A stretch of DNA of 64,000 nt, from the NCBI RefSeq assembly GCF_001888805.2, contig NZ_CP019113.1:744001-808000 (forward strand), in the 5' to 3' direction. Numbering within the stretch: the stretch's first letter is position 1; each line of letters opens with the position of its first letter. The position numbers and the translations under genes were made by a program. Under the pieces are notes generated by a model that saw only the letters and a program-made list of their open reading frames with translations, was not told the DNA's origin and did not search any database. Of this stretch, positions 43,226-52,928 are shown in pieces. Origin of the DNA: Enterobacter sp. SA187 (GTDB lineage: Bacteria > Pseudomonadota > Gammaproteobacteria > Enterobacterales > Enterobacteriaceae).

Positions 43226-43909
43226 ATGCATATTGATATTGACTGGCAAAACGTGGATACCGTTTTGCTGGACATGGACGGCACCCTGCTCGATCTGGCG
43301 TTTGATAACTATTTCTGGCAAAAACTGGTGCCGGAAACCTATGCCGCACAGCGGGGCATCACGCCGCAGGAAGCGCAGGCGTATATCGGCCAGCAATATC
43401 ATGCCGTGCAGCATACGCTAAACTGGTACTGTCTGGATTACTGGAGTGAACGCCTCGGGCTGGATATTTGCGCCATGACCACCGCGCAGGGCGCGCGGGC
43501 GGTATTGCGTGAAGACACCGTGCCGTTTCTGGATGCGCTGAAAGCCTGTGGTAAACGCCGTATTTTACTGACCAATGCGCACCCGCATAACCTGGCGGTG
43601 AAGCTTGAGCATACGGGCCTGGGTTCACACCTTGATTTATTACTTTCCACCCACACATTTAGCTATCCGAAAGAGGATCAGCGATTATGGCAAGCCGTAC
43701 AGCAGGAGACCGGGCTTGATCCGGAACGCACCCTGTTTGTGGATGACAGCGAACCCATCCTTGATGCGGCGGCACAATTCGGTATTCGCTACTGCCTCGG
43801 CATTACGAATCCGGATTCCGGGATCGCTGAAAAGCAATATCAGCGCCATCCGGGGCTGAATGACTACCGCCGTTTGATCCCCGCGCTCGGCGTGAAGGAG
43901 ACGCGATGA
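43226..43909 (+). CDS. yrfG: YrfG, HAD-family nucleotidase (GMP/IMP nucleotidase)
   Basis: 227 residues from MHIDIDWQNVDTVLLDMDGTLLDLAFDNYFW; an upstream in-frame start is not used. HAD motifs: DMDGTLLD, ILLTNAHPHNL, YPKEDQRLW and LFVDDSEPILDAA. The E. coli protein dephosphorylates purine nucleoside monophosphates. It overlaps hslR by 4 bp (ATGA), so it belongs to the yrfG-hslR-hslO unit. Confidence 0.93.
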   Translation: MHIDIDWQNVDTVLLDMDGTLLDLAFDNYFWQKLVPETYAAQRGITPQEAQAYIGQQYHAVQHTLNWYCLDYWSERLGLDICAMTTAQGARAVLREDTVPFLDALKACGKRRILLTNAHPHNLAVKLEHTGLGSHLDLLLSTHTFSYPKEDQRLWQAVQQETGLDPERTLFVDDSEPILDAAAQFGIRYCLGITNPDSGIAEKQYQRHPGLNDYRRLIPALGVKETR

Positions 43910-44307
43910 AAGAGAAACCCGCACAGCAGGTCCGCCTTGATAAATGGCTCTGGGCGGCACGCTTTTACAAAACCCGCGCGCTGGCACGTGAGATGATCGA
44001 AGGCGGCAAAGTGCACTACAACGGACAGCGCACCAAACCGAGTAAGATTGTTGAGCTGAATGCCATGCTGACGCTGCGTCAGGGAAATGACGAACGCACG
44101 GTAGTGGTGAGCGCCATTACCGAACAACGCCGTCCGGCGAGTGAGGCGGTGGCGTTGTATGAAGAAACGGCGGAAAGCGTTGAAAAACGCGAGAAAATGG
44201 CCGAGGCCCGTAAACTTAACGCGCTCACCATGCCGCACCCCGATCGCCGTCCGGATAAGAAAGAACGCCGCGACCTGATAAAATTTAAATTCGGTGAAAA
44301 AGAGTAA
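43906..44307 (+). CDS. hslR: HslR (Hsp15), ribosome-rescue heat shock protein
   Basis: 133 residues. An N-terminal S4 RNA-binding domain (VRLDKWLWAARFYKTRALAREMIEGGKVHYNGQRTKPSKIV) is followed by a basic C-terminal helix (about 95-133, many Lys and Arg). It binds 50S subunits carrying stalled nascent chains after heat shock. It is translated in overlap with yrfG and followed by hslO 24 bp later. Confidence 0.96.
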   Translation: MKEKPAQQVRLDKWLWAARFYKTRALAREMIEGGKVHYNGQRTKPSKIVELNAMLTLRQGNDERTVVVSAITEQRRPASEAVALYEETAESVEKREKMAEARKLNALTMPHPDRRPDKKERRDLIKFKFGEKE

Positions 44308-44331
44308 TCTTCACCCTAAGACGAGATGACT

Positions 44332-45210
44332 ATGGCCCAACACGACCAATTGCACCGCTACCTGTTTGAAAACTATGCCGTTCGCGGCGAACTGGTGACG
44401 GTATCCGGGAGCCTGCAACATATCCTTGAAAATCATGATTACCCGCAGCCGGTGAAAATGATCCTCGGTGAGTTGCTGGTCGCGACAAGTTTACTGACTG
44501 CCACCCTGAAATTCGCCGGTGATATCACCGTGCAGTTGCAGGGCGATGGCCCGATGAGCCTCGCCGTGATCAATGGCAACAACCGCCAGGAAATGCGCGG
44601 CGTCGCGCGCGTGCAGGGCGACGTGCCTGACAATGCCGATCTGAAAACCCTTATCGGCAACGGTTATCTGGTGATCACCATTGCGCCGGAAGAAGGCGAA
44701 CGCTATCAGGGCGTTGTCGGTCTGGAAGGCGATACGCTGGCCGAATGCCTGGAAGATTACTTCATGCGTTCTGAGCAGCTGCCGACGCGTCTGTTCATTC
44801 GCACCGGCGTGGTCGACGGTAAAGCGGCGGCGGGCGGTATGCTGTTGCAGGTCCTGCCGGCGCAGGATACCCAGGCCAATGACTTCGAACATCTGGCGAC
44901 GCTGACCGATACCATCAAGCTGGAAGAGCTGACCACGCTGCCCGCCAACGACGTGCTGTGGCGTCTGTACCACGAAGAGGAAGTGACCCTCTACGATCCG
45001 CAGGACGTGGTGTTTAAGTGCACCTGCTCCCGCGAGCGTTGCGCCGGGGCGCTGCGTACCCTGCCGGATGAAGAAATCGACAGCATCCTGGCGGAAGAAG
45101 GCGAAATCGACATGCACTGCGATTACTGCGGTAATCACTATCTGTTCAATTCGATGGATATTGCGGAAATCCGCAATAACGCCTCCCCTGCGGATCCGCA
45201 GGTGCATTAA
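44332..45210 (+). CDS. hslO: HslO (Hsp33), redox-activated holdase chaperone
   Basis: 292 residues from MAQHDQLHRYLFENYAVRGELVTVSG. The ATG at 44332 is preferred over the one 6 bp upstream because of CGAG spacing and family length. The C-terminal zinc/redox switch has the family's C-X-C...C-X2-C pattern: FKCTCSRERC and HCDYCGNHY. Under oxidative stress the cysteines form disulfides, releasing zinc and activating the chaperone. A G+C-rich hairpin follows. Confidence 0.96.
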   Translation: MAQHDQLHRYLFENYAVRGELVTVSGSLQHILENHDYPQPVKMILGELLVATSLLTATLKFAGDITVQLQGDGPMSLAVINGNNRQEMRGVARVQGDVPDNADLKTLIGNGYLVITIAPEEGERYQGVVGLEGDTLAECLEDYFMRSEQLPTRLFIRTGVVDGKAAAGGMLLQVLPAQDTQANDFEHLATLTDTIKLEELTTLPANDVLWRLYHEEEVTLYDPQDVVFKCTCSRERCAGALRTLPDEEIDSILAEEGEIDMHCDYCGNHYLFNSMDIAEIRNNASPADPQVH

Positions 45211-45219
45211 TCCTGACTC

Positions 45220-45243
45220 GCGCGTCGCCGCCCGGCGGCGCGC
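45220..45243 (+). terminator. Hairpin after hslO
   Basis: GCGCGTCGCCG (45220-45230) pairs with CGGCGGCGCGC (45233-45243), 11 bp with one G-U wobble. Only CTTAAAT follows, so it is a weak intrinsic terminator candidate at best. It lies at the start of the 303 bp hslO-pckA gap. Confidence 0.55.
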
Positions 45244-45285
45244 CTTAAATCTTCATGAAACAGTTACGTAATTTCCTTTCATGAA

Positions 45286-45301
45286 TGCGATTACACTCAC
45301 A
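45286..45301 (+). promoter_or_regulatory. Candidate CRP site upstream of pckA
   Basis: TGCGA-TTACAC-TCACA matches TGTGA-N6-TCACA at 9 of 10 core positions, 213 bp upstream of the pckA start. pckA is known to be under catabolite control in E. coli. No gene lies in 45211-45513; in E. coli K-12 yhgE occupies this position. Confidence 0.65.
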
Positions 45302-45513
45302 AAGCCGCCGACTAATCCTCTAAAAAAGCCCGATTGCGTAACGTTTCCTCCCTGACTCAAAGCAAAACATCCATAATTCGTCTCGCCAGGTGACGGGTGT
45401 AACCCTATATAGTGAGATTTTCCTGATACGTAAATCTATGAGCCCCGTCGCGGTTAAAACCCCTATAACAACCCTACAATCTCAGGTAGTACATTTAGCT
45501 AAGGAGTAGTGAC

Positions 45514-47133
45514 ATGCGCGTTAACGATTTAACCCCGCAGGATCTCGAGGCTTATGGTATCCACGACGTTAAGAATATTGTCCACAACCCTGATTACGAC
45601 ACGCTGTATCAGGAAGAGCTCAATCCAGATCTGGAAGGATACGAGCGCGGTGTGCTGACAAATTCTGGTGCTATCGCCGTCGACACCGGTATTTTCACCG
45701 GCCGTTCGCCGAAGGATAAATACATTGTTCGCGATGACACCACCCGCGATACCGTGTGGTGGTCCGATAAAGGCAAAGGCAAGAACGACAATAAACCGCT
45801 CTCCCCGGAAACCTGGCAGCATCTGAAAGGCCTGGTTACCCGTCAACTCTCCGGCAAGCGGCTGTTTATTGTTGATGCCTTTTGCGGCGCGAACGCTGAC
45901 ACCCGTCTGTCGGTGCGCTTTATTACCGAAGTCGCCTGGCAGGCCCATTTCGTCAAAAACATGTTTATCCGCCCGACGGAAGAAGAGCTGGCGGGCTTTA
46001 CGCCGGACTTTATCGTCATGAACGGCGCGAAGTGCACTAACCCACAGTGGAAAGAGCAGGGTCTGAACTCCGAGAATTTCGTGGCCTTTAATCTGACCGA
46101 ACGCATTCAGCTGATCGGCGGCACCTGGTACGGCGGCGAAATGAAAAAAGGGATGTTCTCGATCATGAACTACCTGCTGCCGCTGAAGGGTATCGCTTCC
46201 ATGCACTGTTCGGCAAACGTCGGTGAAAAAGGCGATGTGGCGGTGTTCTTTGGTCTGTCCGGCACCGGTAAAACCACCCTCTCCACCGATCCGAAACGCC
46301 GTCTGATCGGCGATGACGAACACGGCTGGGATGATGACGGCGTGTTTAACTTCGAAGGCGGCTGCTACGCCAAGACGATCAAGCTGTCCGAAGAGGCCGA
46401 GCCGGATATTTTTCACGCCATTCGCCGCGATGCGCTGCTGGAAAACGTCACCGTGCGCGCAGACGGCTCTGTCGATTATGACGATGGTTCCAAAACCGAG
46501 AACACCCGCGTCTCTTACCCGATCTATCACATTGATAATATCGTCAAGCCGGTGTCCAAAGCCGGACATGCCACCAAGGTGATCTTCCTCACCGCCGATG
46601 CTTTCGGCGTGCTGCCGCCGGTGTCGCGGCTGTCGGCTAACCAGACGCAGTACCATTTCCTGTCGGGTTTCACCGCCAAGCTGGCGGGCACCGAGCGCGG
46701 CGTCACCGAGCCGACCCCGACCTTCTCCGCCTGCTTTGGCGCGGCTTTCCTGTCGCTGCACCCGACGCAGTACGCCGAAGTGCTGGTGAAACGCATGCAG
46801 GCGGCGGGCGCGCAGGCTTATCTGGTGAATACCGGCTGGAACGGCACCGGCAAGCGCATCTCCATTAAAGATACGCGCGCCATTATTGACGCCATTCTGA
46901 ATGGTTCGCTGGATCAGGCGGAAACCTTTACGCTGCCGATGTTTAATCTGGCGATCCCGACGACGTTGCCGGGCGTGGACACCGCGATCCTCGATCCGCG
47001 CAATACTTATGCGTCACCGGAACAGTGGCAGGAGAAAGCCGAAGCGCTGGCGAAACTGTTTATCAGTAATTTCGAGAAGTATACCGATACCCCGGCGGGT
47101 GCGGCGCTGGTGAGTGCCGGGCCGAAGCTGTAA
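45514..47133 (+). CDS. pckA: PckA, phosphoenolpyruvate carboxykinase (ATP)
   Basis: 539 residues behind a strong AAGGAG site. The kinase P-loop is GLSGTGKTTLSTDP, preceded by the oxaloacetate/metal region (FTGRSPKDKYIVRDD; GGTWYGGEMKKGMFSIMNYLLP) and followed by LIGDDEHGWDDDGVFNFEGGCYAK. It converts oxaloacetate to phosphoenolpyruvate, the first committed step of gluconeogenesis. A REP unit lies downstream, before convergent envZ. Confidence 0.98.
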   Translation: MRVNDLTPQDLEAYGIHDVKNIVHNPDYDTLYQEELNPDLEGYERGVLTNSGAIAVDTGIFTGRSPKDKYIVRDDTTRDTVWWSDKGKGKNDNKPLSPETWQHLKGLVTRQLSGKRLFIVDAFCGANADTRLSVRFITEVAWQAHFVKNMFIRPTEEELAGFTPDFIVMNGAKCTNPQWKEQGLNSENFVAFNLTERIQLIGGTWYGGEMKKGMFSIMNYLLPLKGIASMHCSANVGEKGDVAVFFGLSGTGKTTLSTDPKRRLIGDDEHGWDDDGVFNFEGGCYAKTIKLSEEAEPDIFHAIRRDALLENVTVRADGSVDYDDGSKTENTRVSYPIYHIDNIVKPVSKAGHATKVIFLTADAFGVLPPVSRLSANQTQYHFLSGFTAKLAGTERGVTEPTPTFSACFGAAFLSLHPTQYAEVLVKRMQAAGAQAYLVNTGWNGTGKRISIKDTRAIIDAILNGSLDQAETFTLPMFNLAIPTTLPGVDTAILDPRNTYASPEQWQEKAEALAKLFISNFEKYTDTPAGAALVSAGPKL

Positions 47134-47147
47134 TCCTGCCTGTTAGC

Positions 47148-47179
47148 TGCCCGGCGGCGCGTTGCCTGCCGGGCCTACC
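47148..47179. repeat. REP unit between pckA and envZ
   Basis: GCCCGGCGGCGCGTTGCC...GCCGGGCCTAC is a single REP unit in the 58 bp gap of the convergent genes pckA and envZ. Confidence 0.8.
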
Positions 47180-47191
47180 GTTTCATCGCGC

Positions 47192-48544
47192 TTAACTCTC
47201 TTTCACCTGACTTGCGACACGCGTCACCGGAACCGGCAGCCAGGCGCGTATGCATAACCCGCCCCGCTCGCTCGTGCCCAGCTCCAGCAGACCGTTATGG
47301 TTATCGACAATACGCTGCACAATCGCCAGGCCTAAGCCTGTACCGCTGGTGCTGCGCGCGCTGTCGCCCCGCACAAAAGGCTGGAACAGGTGCTTACGCT
47401 GCTCCGGTTTGATCCCCGGACCGTCGTCCTCCACCTGGAACCAGGCGCGATGCGGCTCGGTACCGCTGCTGACTTTGATCCAGCCGTTGCCATAGCGGGC
47501 GGCGTTAACCACCATATTCGCCACGGCACGCTTAATGGAGAGCGGATGCATACGCACCAGGATCTCATCCGGGTGCATCGCCGTTTCGATTTCACGCTCA
47601 TAGCCGCTTTCAGCCGCCACCACTTCGCCCAGTACCGAATTGAGATCGGCGATCTCCATCGGCATTTCCTGGCCGGTACGCAGGTAATCAATAAACTGCT
47701 CGATAATGGCGTTGCACTCTTCGATGTCTTTATTGATGGATTCCGCGAGATAGCCGTCTTCTTCGGCCATCATTTCCGTGGCGAGGCGAATGCGGGTCAG
47801 CGGCGTACGCAGATCGTGGCTGACGCCCGCCATTAACAGCGTACGGTCATCGGCCAGCTGTTTTACGCCCGCCGCCATCTGGTTGAAGGCGCGGGTCACG
47901 GAGCGCACCTCAGACGCGCCATATTCGCGCAGCGGCTGCGGAATTTGCCCTTTCCCCACTTTAAGCGCGGCATGTTCCAGATCCACCAGCGGCCGGTTCT
48001 GGATACGGATAAACAGCCATGCGCCGCCTATCGCCATCAGCATAATAGCCAGCGTATAGCGGAACAGCGGGGAGAAATCGCCCTGATGAATTTCCGTGAG
48101 CGGTACGCGCACCCAGATATTGGGCGACAGCCAGGTTTTGAGCCACACGACGGGCGAGCTTTTGTTGACCTCGACGCGCACTTCCGTCGGGCCGCCCAGC
48201 TGCTGCGCCATCTGATGGCTTAAGAATTCGTAGTGTTGCGCCCAACGCAGGCCCGCGTCTTCAGCGGCCTCGTTGGAGTAGAGCGAAATGCCCAGTTCGC
48301 GGTAGATCTCCCGGCGAAACGCAGGGGGAACCACCAGTTGCGTGCCGTCCTCCAGTTGCAGTTTATCGGTCATCAGCATACGGACTTCGTAAGCGAGGAC
48401 CTTATTAAACTGCTGGAGGCTCGGCAGGATCGCGAAGTTCAGCACCACCAGATAGGTCGTCACCAGGCTGACGAACAGCAGGGTGACGATCAGTAACAGC
48501 GTGCGGGCAAACGAGCTTCGCGGCGAGAAGCGCATTCGCCTCAT
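47192..48544 (-). CDS. envZ: EnvZ, osmosensing histidine kinase
   Basis: 450 residues. The layout is a first membrane helix (about 16-38, TLLLIVTLLFVSLVTTYLVVLNF), a periplasmic domain, a second helix (about 160-180, LAIMLMAIGGAWLFI), HAMP, the dimerisation box AGVSHDLRTPLTRIRLATEM (phospho-His243 by E. coli numbering) and the ATPase domain (NMVVNAARYGNGWI; DDGPGIKPEQRKHLFQPFVRG; GTGLGLAIVQRIVDNH). It phosphorylates and dephosphorylates OmpR in response to osmolarity. It overlaps ompR by 4 bp. Confidence 0.98.
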   Translation of the reverse strand: MRRMRFSPRSSFARTLLLIVTLLFVSLVTTYLVVLNFAILPSLQQFNKVLAYEVRMLMTDKLQLEDGTQLVVPPAFRREIYRELGISLYSNEAAEDAGLRWAQHYEFLSHQMAQQLGGPTEVRVEVNKSSPVVWLKTWLSPNIWVRVPLTEIHQGDFSPLFRYTLAIMLMAIGGAWLFIRIQNRPLVDLEHAALKVGKGQIPQPLREYGASEVRSVTRAFNQMAAGVKQLADDRTLLMAGVSHDLRTPLTRIRLATEMMAEEDGYLAESINKDIEECNAIIEQFIDYLRTGQEMPMEIADLNSVLGEVVAAESGYEREIETAMHPDEILVRMHPLSIKRAVANMVVNAARYGNGWIKVSSGTEPHRAWFQVEDDGPGIKPEQRKHLFQPFVRGDSARSTSGTGLGLAIVQRIVDNHNGLLELGTSERGGLCIRAWLPVPVTRVASQVKES

Positions 48545-49260
48545 GCTTTAGCGCCGTCCGGCACAAAGACGTAGCCCAGACCCCAGACGGTCTGAATATA
48601 GCGCGGGTGCGCCGGATCCTCTTCCACCATGCGGCGCAGGCGGGAGATCTGTACGTCGATGGAACGCTCCATCGCGGAGTATTCGCGGCCACGGGCCAGG
48701 TTCATCAGCTTATCGCGGGACAGCGGCTCGCGCGGATGACTGACCAGCGCTTTCAGCACGGCAAATTCACCGCTGGTCAGCGGCATCGGCTCATCTTCGC
48801 GGAACATTTCGCGGGTGCCGAGGTTAAGCTTAAACTTACCAAAGGCGATAACCGCTTCTTCCTGAGAGGGCGCGCCCGGCAGCTCATTCGCCTGACGACG
48901 CAGCACGGCGCGGATACGGGCCAGCAGCTCGCGCGGGTTGAAGGGTTTCGGAATGTAGTCGTCAGCGCCAATTTCGAGGCCCACGATACGGTCAACTTCT
49001 TCACCTTTCGCCGTGACCATAATGATCGGCATCGGGTTGCTCTGGCTACGCAGACGGCGGCAGATGGACAAACCATCTTCACCAGGTAACATTAAGTCGA
49101 GCACCATCAGGTGGAAGGATTCACGGGTTAACAGGCGATCCATCTGTTCTGCGTTGGCGACGCTGCGAACCTGGAAGCCTTGCTCGGTGAGATAACGTTC
49201 AAGCAGCGCACGCAGGCGCATATCGTCATCGACGACCAGAATCTTATAATTCTCTTGCAT
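48541..49260 (-). CDS. ompR: OmpR, porin response regulator
   Basis: 239 residues from MQENYKILVVDDDMRLRALLERYL. The receiver domain has DDD acidic residues and the phospho-acceptor Asp55 in LMVLDLMLPGEDG. The C-terminal winged-helix DNA-binding domain has PREPLSRDKLMNLARGREYSAMERSIDVQISRLRRMVE...VWGLGYVFVPDG. It controls ompF/ompC and many other genes with EnvZ. It is divergent from greB across 160 bp. Confidence 0.99.
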   Translation of the reverse strand: MQENYKILVVDDDMRLRALLERYLTEQGFQVRSVANAEQMDRLLTRESFHLMVLDLMLPGEDGLSICRRLRSQSNPMPIIMVTAKGEEVDRIVGLEIGADDYIPKPFNPRELLARIRAVLRRQANELPGAPSQEEAVIAFGKFKLNLGTREMFREDEPMPLTSGEFAVLKALVSHPREPLSRDKLMNLARGREYSAMERSIDVQISRLRRMVEEDPAHPRYIQTVWGLGYVFVPDGAKA

Positions 49261-49420
49261 TGTTTGTACTCCCAAAGGTTCGGACAATCTTGAAAGCGTA
49301 TTCTAAAAAAGTGTGCGCCCACCACCAGTTAATTCTGGTATGAATTCTAGTCGAAATTGTTACAAAGCATATTTAACAGCAAGTTATCTGTACATTTGCT
49401 CACAGAATAAGGCATGGAAA

Positions 49421-49894
49421 ATGAAAACGCCCCTGATTACCCGTGAGGGTTACGACAAACTCAAGCAGGAAATGGATTATCTCTGGCGTCAGGAGCGCCC
49501 CGAAGTCACCAAAAAAGTGACCTGGGCGGCAAGTCTGGGCGACCGCAGTGAAAACGCCGACTACCAGTATAATAAGAAACGGCTGCGCGAGATCGACCGC
49601 CGGGTGCGCTATCTCACTAAATGCCTCGAAAATCTGCGTATCGTAGATTACTCCCCGCAGCAGGAAGGCAAAGTCTTTTTTGGCGCCTGGGTGGAAATTG
49701 AGAACGACGAGGGCGATACCCGCCGTTTCCGCATTGTCGGCTACGATGAAATTTTTGGTCAAAAGGATTACATCTCCATCGACTCGCCGATGGCGCGCGC
49801 GCTGCTGAAGAAAGAGGTTGGCGACGTCGCCGTGGTGCAGACGCCGGGCGGTGAAGCCACCTGGTATGTGAATGAGATCACCTATGTAAAATAG
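49421..49894 (+). CDS. greB: GreB, transcript cleavage factor
   Basis: 157 residues from MKTPLITREGYDKLKQEMDYLW; an in-frame extension reaching 49313 is not used. The N-terminal antiparallel coiled coil enters the RNA polymerase secondary channel with the tip acidic residues in GDRSENADYQYNKKRLREIDRR. The C-terminal FKBP-like domain binds the polymerase. It rescues backtracked complexes by stimulating RNA cleavage. Confidence 0.97.
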   Translation: MKTPLITREGYDKLKQEMDYLWRQERPEVTKKVTWAASLGDRSENADYQYNKKRLREIDRRVRYLTKCLENLRIVDYSPQQEGKVFFGAWVEIENDEGDTRRFRIVGYDEIFGQKDYISIDSPMARALLKKEVGDVAVVQTPGGEATWYVNEITYVK

Positions 49895-49992
49895 CCCGCC
49901 AGAATAATCCCTAAGCCGCCCGTTACGGCTGGCATTTTGCTGCCTCAATCCGTATAACTATCGGCTGTTTTTGCTCAGAAGATGATATTGAA

Positions 49993-52326
<2,334 letters not shown>

Positions 52327-52337
52327 TCTTTTTTTCG

Positions 52338-52357
52338 CCCTCTCCTGCGGGAGAGGG
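52338..52357. terminator. GAGAGGG hairpin after yhgF
   Basis: CCCTCTCC-TGC-GGGAGAGGG, an 8-9 bp stem 12 bp after the yhgF stop. The T-run lies before the stem, not after it, so it would serve a - strand transcript better than yhgF. It is the same family as the stems at 40115 and 59767. Confidence 0.65.
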
Positions 52358-52466
52358 AATTAACTTTAAATAATTAATAAAACTTAACAGATCACTATTT
52401 TTCACATTATTAACACAATGCGTTAATTCTGGTTCCATTTAACTAAAATCATTTCCGCGCTTATTT

Positions 52467-52480
52467 TTGAGCTAAATCAA
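52467..52480 (+). promoter_or_regulatory. Candidate FNR site upstream of feoA
   Basis: TTGAG-CTAA-ATCAA matches TTGAT-N4-ATCAA at 9 of 10 positions. Anaerobic FNR activation of feo is established in E. coli, where Fe2+ is the available iron form. It lies in the gene-free 52327-52668 region. Confidence 0.75.
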
Positions 52481-52531
52481 AAGTCCCGCATATTAATCGT
52501 CAATATAACATTCACACACATTTTATCCGTT

Positions 52532-52556
52532 GATGATAAAAACCATTCTCATTACC
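52532..52556 (+). promoter_or_regulatory. Candidate Fur box upstream of feoA
   Basis: GATGATAAAAACCATTCTC (52532-52550) matches the 19 bp Fur consensus GATAATGATAATCATTATC at 14 positions. A second, weaker match (12/19) overlaps it 6 bp downstream, the usual overlapping Fur arrangement. Iron repression of feoABC is expected. Confidence 0.65.
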
Positions 52557-52668
52557 ATTCTTTCAGTTGATTATTTTGTCACCGACGCCGGGGTCGCTTA
52601 TTCCGCTTTTCCTGAATGTTGACGACGCCCGGCACACTACCCTGATTTGCAAAATTAAGTAGGTCCTT

Positions 52669-52896
52669 ATGGCATTCTCACCTGACAGCGCGTGGAAAAT
52701 TACCGGTTTCGCCCCTGAAATCAGCGCGGCTTACCGTCAGAAACTGCTTTCGCTTGGCATGCTGCCGGGCTCGTCATTTAACGTGGTGCGCGTCGCGCCC
52801 TTCGGTGACCCTGTACATATTGAAACCCGTCGGGTCAGCCTGGTATTACGAAAAAAAGATCTGGCGTTATTAGAAGTGGAAGCGGTATCCCGTTAA
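52669..52896 (+). CDS. feoA: FeoA, ferrous iron transport accessory protein
   Basis: 75 residues with an SH3-like beta-barrel (GFAPEISAAYRQKLLSLGMLPGSSFNVVRVAPFGDPVHIETRRVSLVLRKKDLALLEVE). It is a cytoplasmic partner of FeoB, needed for full Fe2+ uptake. It is the first gene of feoABC, with feoB starting 32 bp downstream. Confidence 0.97.
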   Translation: MAFSPDSAWKITGFAPEISAAYRQKLLSLGMLPGSSFNVVRVAPFGDPVHIETRRVSLVLRKKDLALLEVEAVSR

Positions 52897-52928
52897 TAAG
52901 CGACTGACTCACAGAGCGCAGCAATACT

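Noticed and set aside
45529..46761. 410-codon open frame on the - strand opposite pckA
   Set aside because: Antisense shadow of a conserved gene, rich in His/Arg/Gly/Gln with no recognisable domain.
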